Below are positions 44,440 through 53,209 of a stretch of DNA of 64,000 nucleotides, one piece after another (positions within the stretch are counted from its first letter, which is position 1; every line of letters starts with the position of its first letter). The DNA is taken from contig NZ_JBHTCM010000012.1 in the NCBI RefSeq assembly GCF_042665545.1, forward strand, positions 60,623-124,622, given 5' to 3'. The DNA comes from Rhodocista pekingensis. Its GTDB lineage: Bacteria; Pseudomonadota; Alphaproteobacteria; Azospirillales; Azospirillaceae. A program made the position numbers and the translations under genes. The notes under the pieces are model-generated. The model saw only the letters and a program-made list of their open reading frames with translations, ran no database searches and was not told the origin of the DNA.

Positions 44440-45332
44440 TCTTCGTTGTCGAGGGAAGCCATGCCGTGGTATCCGGTTATCCTAAACGCAATGGGAGTCC
44501 CGTTCGGGCGCGTTTCCACATTCACATCGACCCAAAAACCCTTCCTATAAATGTTGTCCGAAGCCTCTCGAATCTCGAACTTGATACGCTCTGCGGCCAC
44601 ATCTGAAACGTAGATCAGTGGCAAGTCTTTTGAGGTGATCTTGTTGATTACAACGCGCTCCGAAGTTCGCTTTCCGGGCGCAGCGTCCTTTGTGTTTGAT
44701 TGCTGAAATACCATAAGTACCTTTTCATAATCGGCGCCCCCGACATGCTCAAGCGCTTTCTTGTGCCTCCTGAGACCATCAAGGGCATTTCTGGCCTGAG
44801 TGGTATCAAATTCAAGCGCTAGCCTTTCCTTGCGCTCGTCTTTTTCATAGGTGACACAAGACAGCCTTGCGCTGGCGTCCGGGTCCTTGGCGATAGACGC
44901 GACCTGCCCCATCCAGTCTGAAATGTCGGATTTGGTCGCCTCTTCGTCGCGCCCCTCTCCGCTCCAATAAGGGCTCAAGCGTTTGCCCCACCGCTTAATA
45001 AAGTCTTCTAGAATAAGTATTTTATCCATCACGCCAATTAGGGTGGCTACACCCATGATGGCCCAAGGGATAAACTCAGCCTCTATGCATCCGGCGCGCA
45101 CCTCCTTTACATAGATACTTACATCAGGCGCCAAATCCGGATGGTGTGCGCGGATGAATTTTTCATACTGGCTGGCAAGCGCAGTGAACGACGCAACGAA
45201 ATCCCCAATCTCTATGGGGTCCGTCGTGTCAAGCTTCAGGACAAGATATGGCGTTCCGCTTTCCATGAACCTACGGTAATCGCTGGCTGTAGCGTTGTCA
45301 CCATAGTTCGGCGCAAAGGGGTTAGCGAGCAT
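44436..45332 (-). CDS. IS passenger: 298-residue protein of unknown function
   Basis: About 298 residues; I do not recognise the family. Visible features: a hydrophilic N-terminal region (~1-85), a motif VSIYVKEVRAGCIEAEFIPWAIMGVATLIGV with one hydrophobic helix near 110-130, then an acidic, Lys/Glu-rich middle (WSGEGRDEEATKSDISDWMGQ), and a C-terminal region with a beta pattern ending FRITGYHGMASL. G+C is visibly lower (about half) than in the flanks, with codon use unlike neighbouring genes, indicating recent transfer. The gene runs the full length with good codons, so it is probably expressed cargo. Confidence 0.7.
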   Translation of the reverse strand: MLANPFAPNYGDNATASDYRRFMESGTPYLVLKLDTTDPIEIGDFVASFTALASQYEKFIRAHHPDLAPDVSIYVKEVRAGCIEAEFIPWAIMGVATLIGVMDKILILEDFIKRWGKRLSPYWSGEGRDEEATKSDISDWMGQVASIAKDPDASARLSCVTYEKDERKERLALEFDTTQARNALDGLRRHKKALEHVGGADYEKVLMVFQQSNTKDAAPGKRTSERVVINKITSKDLPLIYVSDVAAERIKFEIREASDNIYRKGFWVDVNVETRPNGTPIAFRITGYHGMASLDNED

Positions 45333-45374
45333 GGCTCAGCCTCCTAAGCTGCGGCCCGACCAGCCCGTTCCGGT

Positions 45375-45400
45375 CTGGTGGCGTTTGCGCCATAAGGCCG
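45375..45400. repeat. Right terminal inverted repeat
   Basis: CTGGTGG...CATAAGGCCG, the exact reverse complement of 42574-42599. Confidence 0.93.
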
Positions 45401-45408
45401 TACGGCCC
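45401..45408. repeat. Right copy of the 8-bp target-site duplication
   Basis: TACGGCCC immediately after the right inverted repeat, equal to 42566-42573. Confidence 0.85.
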
Positions 45409-45754
45409 CGAGGAACGGGGCATCCCGCTGGAGCGGATGCTCCGGCTCTGGCGGGCGCATGGCGCGATGCTGCGCGAGGCGGTGGCCCCGCTGCTGCCGG
45501 ACGCGCCGTCAGCGGACATCGCGGCCCTCCACGGGCAGGTGGAGGTGCTCTGCGGTTCCCTGCTCGGCGCCCAGGCGGACGAGGCGCCGGGCTGGCGCGC
45601 GGACTATGTCCGGCTCCGGGAGCTGTTCGACCGTCAGTGCCTGCTGGAATCGGCGGAGATCACGCCCCGCCTGCTGGCGCTTCCCGCGTCCCGGATCGCC
45701 GAGGCGTCGGCCCTGGCCGGGCGGCTGCGCGGCCCCGGCGCCATCACCGGCTGA
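45401..45754 (+). pseudogene. 3' fragment of the IS-interrupted gene
   Basis: Reads TAC GGC CCC GAG GAA CGG, in the same frame as the 5' fragment, to a TGA at 45752-45754. The C-terminal helical segments (RMLRLWRAHGAMLREAV, RADYVRLRELFDRQC) lie in this part. The first in-frame ATG is 45437, so a truncated product is conceivable but would lack the N-terminus. Confidence 0.85.
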
Positions 45755-45846
45755 GGCACGGCCCCTGGCGCCGTGGCGGCGGTCCGGTCGGCACGCGCCT
45801 TGCTTGGGTCCGGTCAGCGTTCCAGACGCACCGACCGGGACCCGCC

Positions 45847-46620
45847 ATGCCGATCCGCCACCGCTTCTCCCCCGCCGTCCGCTCCGCCCTTGTCCCCTCG
45901 CTGCTGCTCGCGGCCCTGCTCGGCCTGCCCGGCTGCGGCACCCGCCCGGTCGCGGTGGGCATGCTGGCCGAGCCGCAACCCCTGCTGAACTCGGCGGCGC
46001 ACTGGCAGATCGTGGCCCGCGACGCCGCCTGGGCAGTTTCTGCCTATCTGGAGGAGAAGACGGGCAAGAAGGGCCCGGTCGCTGTCTACATGATGCGCAA
46101 CGACGGCAGCCTGTTCGCCGACGCCTTCCTGGGCGCCATGCAGACGGAATTCGTGGACCGCGGCCATCCGGTAGCGCTCGATCCGCGGCCCGACGTGACC
46201 TCGGTCGGGGTGGATGTGCTGATCGTGCCACGCTCGCCCGGCTCCGATCCGGTGCATACCGTGCCGGGACCGCTGACGGTGCTGGCGTCGGGGGCGGCGG
46301 TGGGGACCTGGGTCGCCGACAAGTTCCCCTGGGGCATCTCCGCGGTGCTGGCCGGGCTGGGTCTGGACGCCGTGCGGGCGCTGCCCGATGCGGCAGACAC
46401 CGAGATGGTGCTGACCGTCTCGCTGGAGCAGGACGGCTTCTTCACCTTCCGCACCAGCGCCGTCTATTACGTGGAGAGCCGCAACCTCTGGCACTACCGG
46501 CCCGACGGCGACTGGACCATGGCCCGCTCCTTCAACGAGGTGCCGGCCAGCGCCATCGGCTATGACCTGGGCGGCGAGCCCTACGTGATCCAGAAGGGCG
46601 GCTCGCGGCGCAACCGCTGA
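45847..46620 (+). CDS. Putative lipoprotein of unknown function
   Basis: A 257-residue protein. The signal peptide ends in the lipobox LLGLPGC, giving Cys at ~30 as the lipid site. The mature part has an alpha/beta pattern with VAVYMMRNDGSLFADAFLGAMQTEFVDRG, a periplasmic domain of unclear family, loosely like curli/flagellar accessory proteins. Its stop shares a palindrome with that of fliG, which is convergent. The outer-membrane location is an inference from the lipobox. Confidence 0.75.
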   Translation: MPIRHRFSPAVRSALVPSLLLAALLGLPGCGTRPVAVGMLAEPQPLLNSAAHWQIVARDAAWAVSAYLEEKTGKKGPVAVYMMRNDGSLFADAFLGAMQTEFVDRGHPVALDPRPDVTSVGVDVLIVPRSPGSDPVHTVPGPLTVLASGAAVGTWVADKFPWGISAVLAGLGLDAVRALPDAADTEMVLTVSLEQDGFFTFRTSAVYYVESRNLWHYRPDGDWTMARSFNEVPASAIGYDLGGEPYVIQKGGSRRNR

Positions 46621-46642
46621 CGGCCGCGGCGCCGGCCGTCAG
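46617..46642. terminator. Palindrome spanning two convergent stop codons
   Basis: CTGACGGCCG and CGGCCGTCAG (46617-46626 and 46633-46642) flank a six-base loop. The arms contain the TGA of the lipoprotein gene and the reverse-complement TGA of fliG. No T tract follows on either side, so a bidirectional terminator is possible but unproven. Confidence 0.4.
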
Positions 46643-47661
46643 TAGACCAGTTCGTCCTCGCCCTTGCCCGACGCGATGACGATCTCCCCGCGGGCGGCCA
46701 TGTCCTTGGCGATCTGCACCATGTACATCTGCGCCTCGTCCACGTCGCGCAGGCGCACCGGCCCCATGGCGGCCATGTCCTCGCGCATGATCTTGGCGGC
46801 GCGTTCGGACATGTTGGTGAAGAACATGTCCTTCAGCGTCTCCGAGGCGCCCTTCAGCGCCGTCGCCAGCTTCTGCTTGTCCACGCTGCGCAGCAGGGTC
46901 TGGATGCCGCTGGGGTCCAGCTTGCTCAGATCCTCGAAGGTGAACATCAGCGCCCGGATACGCTCCGCGCTGTCGCGGTTGCGTTCCTCCAGGGCGGCGA
47001 GGAAGCGGCTTTCCGTGTTGCGGTCCAGGCTGTTGAAGATCTCCGCCATCATCTCGTGCGCGTCGCGGCGGTTGGTGCGGGCGAGGTTCGACATGAATTC
47101 CGTGCGCAGGGTGCGCTCGATGTCGTCGATGACCTCCTTCTGCACCGCCTCCATGCGCAGCATGCGCATGATGACCTCCATGGCGAAGCTTTCGGGCAGC
47201 AGCGCCAGCACGCGGGAGGAATGGTCGGGCTTGATCTTGGAGAGCACGACCGCGACGGTCTGCGGGTATTCGTTCTTCAGGTAGTTCGCCAGCACCTGCT
47301 CGTTCACGTTGGCGAGCTTGTCCCACATGGTGCGGCCGGCAGGACCGCGGATCTCCTCCATGATGGAGTCGACCTTGTCCTTCGACATCACCTTCAGCAG
47401 CAGGCGCTCGGTGCTGTCGAAGGTGCCGACCAGCGAGCCGGTGGAGGAGATCTGCTCCGCGAACTCCACGAACAGGCGCTCGACCAGGTTGGCGCTGACG
47501 GTGCCCAGGTTGGCCATCGTCTGCGACAGTTCCTTGATCTCGTCGTCGCCCATCAGCGAGAACAGCTTGCTGGCGTGCTCCTCGCCCAGCGCCAGCATCA
47601 GGATGGCCGCCTTCTCCGGCCCGGTCAGGCCGCGATAGTCCTCGCGCACTCGGATGGCCAT
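46639..47661 (-). CDS. fliG: Flagellar motor switch protein FliG
   Basis: A 340-residue FliG with N-terminal (FliF-binding), middle and C-terminal (MotA-facing, torque) domains. Typical segments: GPEKAAILMLALGEE, DFSTERLLLKVMSKDK, the EHPQT-like NEYPQTVAVVLSKIK, and the torque helix with SVDKQKLATALKGASETLKDMFFTNMSERAAKIMREDM, whose charged residues face the stator. No other fli genes surround it. The adjacent 82-residue gene precedes it on the same strand. Confidence 0.95.
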   Translation of the reverse strand: MAIRVREDYRGLTGPEKAAILMLALGEEHASKLFSLMGDDEIKELSQTMANLGTVSANLVERLFVEFAEQISSTGSLVGTFDSTERLLLKVMSKDKVDSIMEEIRGPAGRTMWDKLANVNEQVLANYLKNEYPQTVAVVLSKIKPDHSSRVLALLPESFAMEVIMRMLRMEAVQKEVIDDIERTLRTEFMSNLARTNRRDAHEMMAEIFNSLDRNTESRFLAALEERNRDSAERIRALMFTFEDLSKLDPSGIQTLLRSVDKQKLATALKGASETLKDMFFTNMSERAAKIMREDMAAMGPVRLRDVDEAQMYMVQIAKDMAARGEIVIASGKGEDELVY

Positions 47662-47847
47662 GTCCGCCCCCAGTCCCGCCTCTGCCGCCGCGGCCGTTCC
47701 GCCGGGAACTCCCCTCCCGGGAGCGGGGCCGGCCGCACCGTCTCCCCAAGAGATAGGGGATATTCCTTTCAGAATCGCACAAGGCCCGTGCGAAGGGAAG
47801 AGAGCGAGTCCGCCCCGCGGGCGGGCGACCGGAAAGGAACCTCTATC

Positions 47848-48096
47848 TCAGCAGGGCAGGGACGGCGGGCCGAGGTGGCAGGGGTCGGAGCCGCCGGGGG
47901 CGGCACGCTCCGACCACAGGCCCGCGGCGATGGCGCGGGCCGCCTCCCGCCGCGACAGGCGGGGGGCGAAACGGCGGTAGGTCTCGACGGCGGCGGTGAA
48001 GGCGCTGACCGTGTCGGCACCCAGGCTGCAATGGCGCCGGTACACGGCCGCCGCCACATCCGTCGCGGTGACATAGTCGCTGGAATACCGGCTCAT
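47848..48096 (-). CDS. Small uncharacterised protein (82 aa)
   Basis: A short ORF, MSRYSSDYVTATDVAAAVYRRHC..., ending CHLGPPSLPC, with a very strong AAGGAGGTG ribosome site seven bases upstream. Two Cys close together at the end (PCHLG...LPC) may be functional. It is about 190 bp upstream of fliG on the same strand and may share its promoter. No family is recognised. Confidence 0.65.
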   Translation of the reverse strand: MSRYSSDYVTATDVAAAVYRRHCSLGADTVSAFTAAVETYRRFAPRLSRREAARAIAAGLWSERAAPGGSDPCHLGPPSLPC

Positions 48097-48523
48097 CCGC
48101 ACCTCCTTGCTGCGGCGATCGTGGGACGGGCTCCCGTCCACGGCCATGCCGCATCGGTCGAAGCCGTAAGAAAAACGGCATGAATCCGCTCTGCGCCCGG
48201 AGTGCCCGGAGTAAGCCGAGGCGTGGGATCCGGGCGGTTCGGATAGCGGTGAACGGTGCGACGGGCGGCCGCGGCGCGCGTGCCTGCCGATTAGAGCCAT
48301 GGCCGTCGCCGGAAGACGTGCCGGTGATGACGGCCCTGCCGGTCGGGCGGGTTAACGTCCGCCCAGGCGGCGATTCCGCCCCTCTTCGGCCGCCCTCCGG
48401 CGGGGAAGCCGCACCGGACCGGAAGGGGCGGGACAGATCGGGCAGGGCGGAAAAACGATGCCCCGCCGGGCGCTCGGACGCGGCGGGGCATCGGGACCGG
48501 TTCGGCCGTGACGCGGTCGCTGC
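48097..48523. other. Spacer carrying the RND operon terminator
   Basis: Upstream region of the small gene, followed by GC-rich sequence that ends in the terminator at 48451-48493. No other gene seen. Confidence 0.5.
48451..48493 (-). terminator. Strong intrinsic terminator of the RND efflux operon
   Basis: Perfect 13-bp arms CGATGCCCCGCCG / CGGCGGGGCATCG (48456-48468 and 48481-48493) around a 12-base loop. On the minus strand the stem is followed by TTTTT. It lies 31 bp beyond the permease stop. Confidence 0.88.
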
Positions 48524-51500
48524 TCAGTCGTCGCCGCCGACCGGCCGCAGGCGTGGCAGCTCGGGTTCCTCCTTCGGCGTGAGGAAGCGGCTGAACAGGG
48601 GGCCGATCCTGTGTTGCAGGTCGTCCATGAAGGTGAAGGCGACGGGGACGACGATCAGCGACAGCAGGGTGGAGGTGATCAGGCCACCGATCACGGCCAC
48701 CGCCATGGGCTGGCGGAACTCCGTATCGGCGCCCCAGCCGATGGCGATGGGGGCCATGCCGGCGATCATGGCGATCGACGTCATGATGATCGGCCGGGCG
48801 CGCTTGGCACCGGCGTCCAGCAGGGCGGCGTGCCGGTCCAGGCCGTGGTCGCGGATCGAGACGATGGCGTACTCGACCAGGAGGATCGAGTTCTTCGTCA
48901 CGATCCCCATCAGCATCAGGATGCCGATCAGCGAGGACAGGCTGATGCTCATGCCGCAGATCAGCAGCGCTCCCAGCGCTCCGCCCAGCGAGAGCGGCAG
49001 CGCCATCAGGATCGTCGGCGGCTGGAAGAAGTTGCGGAACAGCAGCAGCAGCACGGCGACGATCAGGGCCAGGGCGGTGCCCAGCGCCACGGCGAAGCCC
49101 TGGAACAGGATCGCCATCTGCTCGGCACCGCCGACCGGCGGCTTGGAGATGCCGGGCGGGAGATGTGCCAGTGAGGGCAGGGCGTTGATGATCCGCATCG
49201 CATCGCCGAATTCCATGCCGCGCAGGTCGGCCTGGACGGAGACGCGCCGCGCCCGGTCGTAGCGCTGGATCTGCACCGGGCCGGAGCCCAGCCCGATCTC
49301 GGCGACCGACTTCAGCGGCACCGTCGTGCCGCTGGAGGTGCGGACCCGGAGGTTCTCGATCATCTCCAGATCCGCGCGGTATTCCGGGGCGAGCTGCACC
49401 CGGATCGGGATCTGGCGGTCGCCCAGGTTGAACTTGGCGGTGTTGCTGTCGATGTCGCCCAGCGTGGCGATGCGGGCCACCTGGCCGATGGCGGCGACGG
49501 AGACGCCCTGTTCGGCGGCGCGGTCGAACAGCGGCCTGATCAGGATTTCCGGCCGTTGCAGCGCCGCCGTCGTCGTCACGTTGGCGACGAAGGGCAGGGT
49601 CCGCAGCTCCGCTGCAACCGTCTCGGCATGGCGGTCGAGCTGCTCGCCGTCGTTGCCGGTCAGCGCGATGGAGATGTCGCGTCCGCCGCCGCCGGGTCCC
49701 TGCGCCTGGAAGTAGACACGGGCCCCCGGTACCTGGGCGAACAGCGGCTGCACCTCCGTCTCGAACTCCTTCTGGGAAAGCTCGCGCTCGGCGGCGTCCT
49801 TCAGCATGACGATGATCTGGGCCTGGCGCACCTGGCCGCCACGGCCCGCACTGGTCCAGACACCCGCCACCTCGGGGCGGTCCTTCAGCAGGCCGCCGGC
49901 GCGCTGGACGGCGGCATCCGTCTCCGCCAGCGTGGCCCCGGGCGGCAGTTCCACCGACAGGATGGAGAAGCCGATGTCCTGGTTCGGGACGAAGGTGCTG
50001 GGGATCAACAGGATCGGCAGCACCGAGCCGACGAAGATCAGCCCCGTCAGGCCCGCCGTTTTCCAGCGGTTGCGCAGGCACCAGTCCAGCAGGCCCAGAT
50101 ACCGGTGCGACCAGGGGCCGGGGCCGTGCTCCGCCCCCTGGTGCGGCTTCAGCAGGTAGGCGGCCATCATCGGGGTGATCAGGCGCGCCACGGCCAGGCT
50201 GAACAGCACCGACACGGCGACCGTGATGCCGAAGCTCTTGAAGAACTGTCCCGGGATGCCGGGCATGAAGCTGACCGGCAGGAACACCACGACGATGGTC
50301 ATGGTGGTCGCCACGACCGCCAGCCCGATCTCGTCCGCCGCCTCCATGGCGGCGGCGTAGGGGCGTTTGCCCATGCGGATGTGACGGACGATGTTCTCGA
50401 TCTCGACGATGGCGTCATCGACCAGGATGCCGACCACCAGCGCCAGCGCCAGCAGCGTGATCCCGTTCAGCGAGAAGCCCAGCCACTGCATCGCCAGGAA
50501 GGTCGGGATGGTGGAGAGCGGCATCGCCAGCGCCGAGATCATCGTCGCCCGGGCGTCGCGCAGGAACCACCACACCACCGCCACGGCCAGCGCCGCGCCG
50601 ATGATCAGCGCTTCGATGGAGGCCATGAAGGAGGCGCGGGTGAACTTCACGAGGTCGATGATCAGCTCGAAACGGACGTCGGGATGTTCCTTCTTGAGCT
50701 GCTCGATCACCTCGGCGATGCCGTCCGCGACCGTCACCTCGCTGGAGCCGGGGGCCCGCTTGATGGCGAAGGTGACGGCCGGCTCCCCGTTCAGGCGCGC
50801 GATGGAGCGCATCTCGGTGGTGCCGTCCACCACCTCGCCCAGCTCGCTCAGCCGGACCTTGCGCCCGCCGGAGATGGCGATCTCTGTGTTGCGCAGGTCC
50901 TCGACCGTGTGTGCCGCTCCCAGGGTCCGGATGGCCTGCTCGCTGGCGCCGACATTGCCGCGGCCGCCGGGCAGGTCCACGTTCAGGGAGCGGAGCTGGG
51001 CGTTGACCTCGTCCGCCGTGACGCCCAGCGCCATCAGCCGGACCGGGTCCAGCTTGACCTTGATCTCGCGTTCCAGGCCGCCGCGCCGCTCGATCTCGCC
51101 CACCCCGCGCACCCGCTGGATGGCGCGGGTGATCTCGTTGTCCACCAGCCAGGACAGCTCCTCCACCGACCGCACCTGCGAGGCGACGGAGTAGTAGAGG
51201 ATGGCGTCGCCGGTGACGTCCAGCCGACGGACCTGGGGTTCGTAGATGTCCTGCGGCAGGTCGGACCGGATGCGGCTGACGGCGTCGCGCACGTCGTTGA
51301 CGGCGCGGTCGGTGTCGTAGCCGATCTTGAACTCGATCGTCGTGTTGGTGCTGCCGTCCGTCACCGTGGAGGAGATCTTGTCGATCCCGGTGATGCTGGC
51401 GACGGCGTCCTCGACCTTCTTGGTGACCTGGGTCTCCAGCTCCGACGGGGCCGCGCCGGGGCGGGAGACGGAGACATTGACGACGGGGAAGTCGATGTCC

Positions 51501-51622
51501 GGGTCCTGCGCCACGTCCATCGTCAGGAAACTGACGATGCCCGCGAAGATCAGGATCATGAACAGGACGATGGGCGGGACCGGGTGGCGGATCGCCACCG
51601 CCGAAATGTTGCCGCGGCTCAT
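48524..51622 (-). CDS. RND multidrug efflux permease (AcrB/MexF-like)
   Basis: A 1,032-residue inner-membrane transporter with twelve TM helices. The start MSRGNISAVAIRHPVPPIVLFMILIF and PTFLAMQWLGFSLNGITLLALALVVGILVDDAIVEIENI carry the proton-relay Asp pair in TM4 (ILVDDAIV). The two large periplasmic loops with pore and docking domains are present (~45-330 and ~560-860). It pairs with the adaptor that precedes it (37 bp gap). There is no TolC-type outer-membrane gene here. ATG at 51622. Confidence 0.93.
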   Translation of the reverse strand: MSRGNISAVAIRHPVPPIVLFMILIFAGIVSFLTMDVAQDPDIDFPVVNVSVSRPGAAPSELETQVTKKVEDAVASITGIDKISSTVTDGSTNTTIEFKIGYDTDRAVNDVRDAVSRIRSDLPQDIYEPQVRRLDVTGDAILYYSVASQVRSVEELSWLVDNEITRAIQRVRGVGEIERRGGLEREIKVKLDPVRLMALGVTADEVNAQLRSLNVDLPGGRGNVGASEQAIRTLGAAHTVEDLRNTEIAISGGRKVRLSELGEVVDGTTEMRSIARLNGEPAVTFAIKRAPGSSEVTVADGIAEVIEQLKKEHPDVRFELIIDLVKFTRASFMASIEALIIGAALAVAVVWWFLRDARATMISALAMPLSTIPTFLAMQWLGFSLNGITLLALALVVGILVDDAIVEIENIVRHIRMGKRPYAAAMEAADEIGLAVVATTMTIVVVFLPVSFMPGIPGQFFKSFGITVAVSVLFSLAVARLITPMMAAYLLKPHQGAEHGPGPWSHRYLGLLDWCLRNRWKTAGLTGLIFVGSVLPILLIPSTFVPNQDIGFSILSVELPPGATLAETDAAVQRAGGLLKDRPEVAGVWTSAGRGGQVRQAQIIVMLKDAAERELSQKEFETEVQPLFAQVPGARVYFQAQGPGGGGRDISIALTGNDGEQLDRHAETVAAELRTLPFVANVTTTAALQRPEILIRPLFDRAAEQGVSVAAIGQVARIATLGDIDSNTAKFNLGDRQIPIRVQLAPEYRADLEMIENLRVRTSSGTTVPLKSVAEIGLGSGPVQIQRYDRARRVSVQADLRGMEFGDAMRIINALPSLAHLPPGISKPPVGGAEQMAILFQGFAVALGTALALIVAVLLLLFRNFFQPPTILMALPLSLGGALGALLICGMSISLSSLIGILMLMGIVTKNSILLVEYAIVSIRDHGLDRHAALLDAGAKRARPIIMTSIAMIAGMAPIAIGWGADTEFRQPMAVAVIGGLITSTLLSLIVVPVAFTFMDDLQHRIGPLFSRFLTPKEEPELPRLRPVGGDD

Positions 51623-51659
51623 GGGGGGTCGCCTTGCGCTCTCGGGTTCCGGGCCTGGC

Positions 51660-52889
51660 TCAGTTCTGCGCCGGCAGCGGCGCCACCGGCACGTCGGGCA
51701 TCCTGTCCGCCACGGTGACGGTATCGCCGTCCTTGAGGTAGCCGGCGCCGGCCACCACCACCGTCTCTCCGGGGGTGACGCCCTTGAGCAGGGCGATCTG
51801 TCCGTTCTCGCGGGCACCGGTCTCCACCGGGCGCATCTCGGCCGTGTTGCCGTCACCCAGCACGAAGACGAGCGGCCGGGCGTCCTTGTAGACGAGGGCG
51901 TTCTCCGGGACGGTCGGCGCGGTCATGCTGCCGAGCTGCACCATCCCGGTGACGAACATGCCCGGCCGCAGGTCGGGCGATGCGGCGACGTCGATCTTGA
52001 CGGTGCCCATGCGGGTCTTGGGATCGACGGTCGGGGCCACCAGCCGTACCTTGCCCTCATGGGGCGCTCCGGCGCTGCCGTTGACGGACAGCAGCACCTT
52101 CTGCCCGGGGGTGAGGCCGACCAGGTCCAGCTCCGGCACGTCGGCGGCCAGCTCGATCCGGTCGTCGCGGATCAGGCGGAACAGCTCCGTGCCGCCGGCC
52201 GACATGACCGCGCCCAGGCGCGCGTTGCGCAGGGATACGGTGCCGTCGGCCGGAGCCTTGATCTCCGTCTGCTGGAGTCGGGCCAGCGCCTGCTCCCGGT
52301 TCGCCTGCGCGACACCGACCCGCGCCGCGGCGGTGGCGGCGGTGGCGCGGCGGCTGTCCAGTTCACGGGCGCTGACGGCGTTGCTCTTGGACAGTTCCTC
52401 GGCACGGCGGACGTTGGCCTTCGCCTCGGCTGACAGGGCTTCCGCCTCCTTCAACGCCGCCTCCTTCTGCATCAGGTCGGCGCGCAGCACGCTGTCGTCG
52501 AAACGGGCCAGGACCTGCCCGGCCTTCACCTTGTCGCCCTCGTCCACCAGCACCTGGACGATGGCGAGACCGCTGGTCGAGGTGCCGATCGGCAGCTCGT
52601 CCCAGGCCGCCAGCGATCCGGTGACCATCAGGCGGCGGGTCATCACCATGGACTGCACCGGGGCGGTCGTCACGGTCAGGCCGGAGCTGTTGCCGGTCGG
52701 GGCCGGCGGTGCGGGCGGGGCCTTGCCGCCGTCACCGGACAGGACCAGGACGGCGACCCCGGCCGCACCGGCCAGCACCAGCGCGGCGACGCCCCAGCGC
52801 AGCCAGTGCCGTGGCCGCCGCGGCGTGGGAGGGGCGCTCCTGCCGGGCAGCGGGCGGGACATGGGGGGATCGATCGGCTGGACGCTCAT
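51660..52889 (-). CDS. RND efflux membrane-fusion protein
   Basis: A 409-residue periplasmic adaptor (HlyD/AcrA family). It has an N-terminal anchor helix (~33-52: WGVAALVLAGAAGVAVLVLSG), a lipoyl domain split around a coiled-coil hairpin (~120-210: ALKEAEALSAEAKANVRRAEELSKS...), and beta-barrel and membrane-proximal domains. The end reads RMPDVPVAPLPAQN. The chosen start is ATG 52889; an in-frame ATG 35 codons further upstream would add an unconvincing N-terminus. First gene of the operon with the permease. No local regulator is adjacent. Confidence 0.88.
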   Translation of the reverse strand: MSVQPIDPPMSRPLPGRSAPPTPRRPRHWLRWGVAALVLAGAAGVAVLVLSGDGGKAPPAPPAPTGNSSGLTVTTAPVQSMVMTRRLMVTGSLAAWDELPIGTSTSGLAIVQVLVDEGDKVKAGQVLARFDDSVLRADLMQKEAALKEAEALSAEAKANVRRAEELSKSNAVSARELDSRRATAATAAARVGVAQANREQALARLQQTEIKAPADGTVSLRNARLGAVMSAGGTELFRLIRDDRIELAADVPELDLVGLTPGQKVLLSVNGSAGAPHEGKVRLVAPTVDPKTRMGTVKIDVAASPDLRPGMFVTGMVQLGSMTAPTVPENALVYKDARPLVFVLGDGNTAEMRPVETGARENGQIALLKGVTPGETVVVAGAGYLKDGDTVTVADRMPDVPVAPLPAQN

Positions 52890-53209
52890 GGGCGCGGACC
52901 TCGGGGCGGCCAGGACAGACGGGTCCGGACCGCGGTGGGGATGGCAGGATGGGGACGTTTCGGGGGCCGGCCGGGGGGAACCCGCCGGACGCAACCGACA
53001 CCGATCCGCAGTTCTGGCCCGGAATCTACGCCGGGCCCGGGATGCCCGGAAGGGGAGTTTTGTTACTGCACTGTACCGTTCCGGTGAGCGAGGTCTTTCT
53101 GCGGGCCTGCCATTACGGGGGGAAGGACGCCGCGACCCCAGTCACGGCGCCCATCCCCCCGTCAAGGCGCGGTACTTTACTTGCGCGACTGCGAACAGGT
53201 CTTGGCGCT
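52890..53209. other. Promoter region of the RND operon
   Basis: No gene seen. AT-richer patches lie at 53056-53085 and 53170-53185. An imperfect dyad TACTGCACTGTA (53064-53075) is a possible operator for the efflux operon, but no repressor gene is near it. Confidence 0.35.

Larger units (their letters stand above)
42574..45400. mobile_element. IS1595-type insertion element with passenger genes
   Basis: A 2,827-bp element bounded by perfect 26-bp terminal inverted repeats and an 8-bp target duplication (TACGGCCC), the duplication size typical of IS1595. It has a zinc-ribbon DDE transposase on the minus strand. Passengers are a 145-residue winged-helix-like protein, a 76-residue DUF6471-type protein, and a 298-residue protein of unknown family in AT-richer sequence. 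A cluster of operator-like repeats lies between the transposase and the DUF6471 gene. The element interrupts a small gene. Intact ends, a perfect duplication and full-length ORFs suggest recent insertion. Confidence 0.93.

Noticed and set aside
44391..44606. A 71-codon plus-strand frame at the end of the DUF6471-like gene
   Set aside because: Overlaps two better-supported genes in another frame.
49556..51718. A 720-codon plus-strand frame opposite the RND permease
   Set aside because: Antisense of a complete RND permease; residue composition is typical of shadows.
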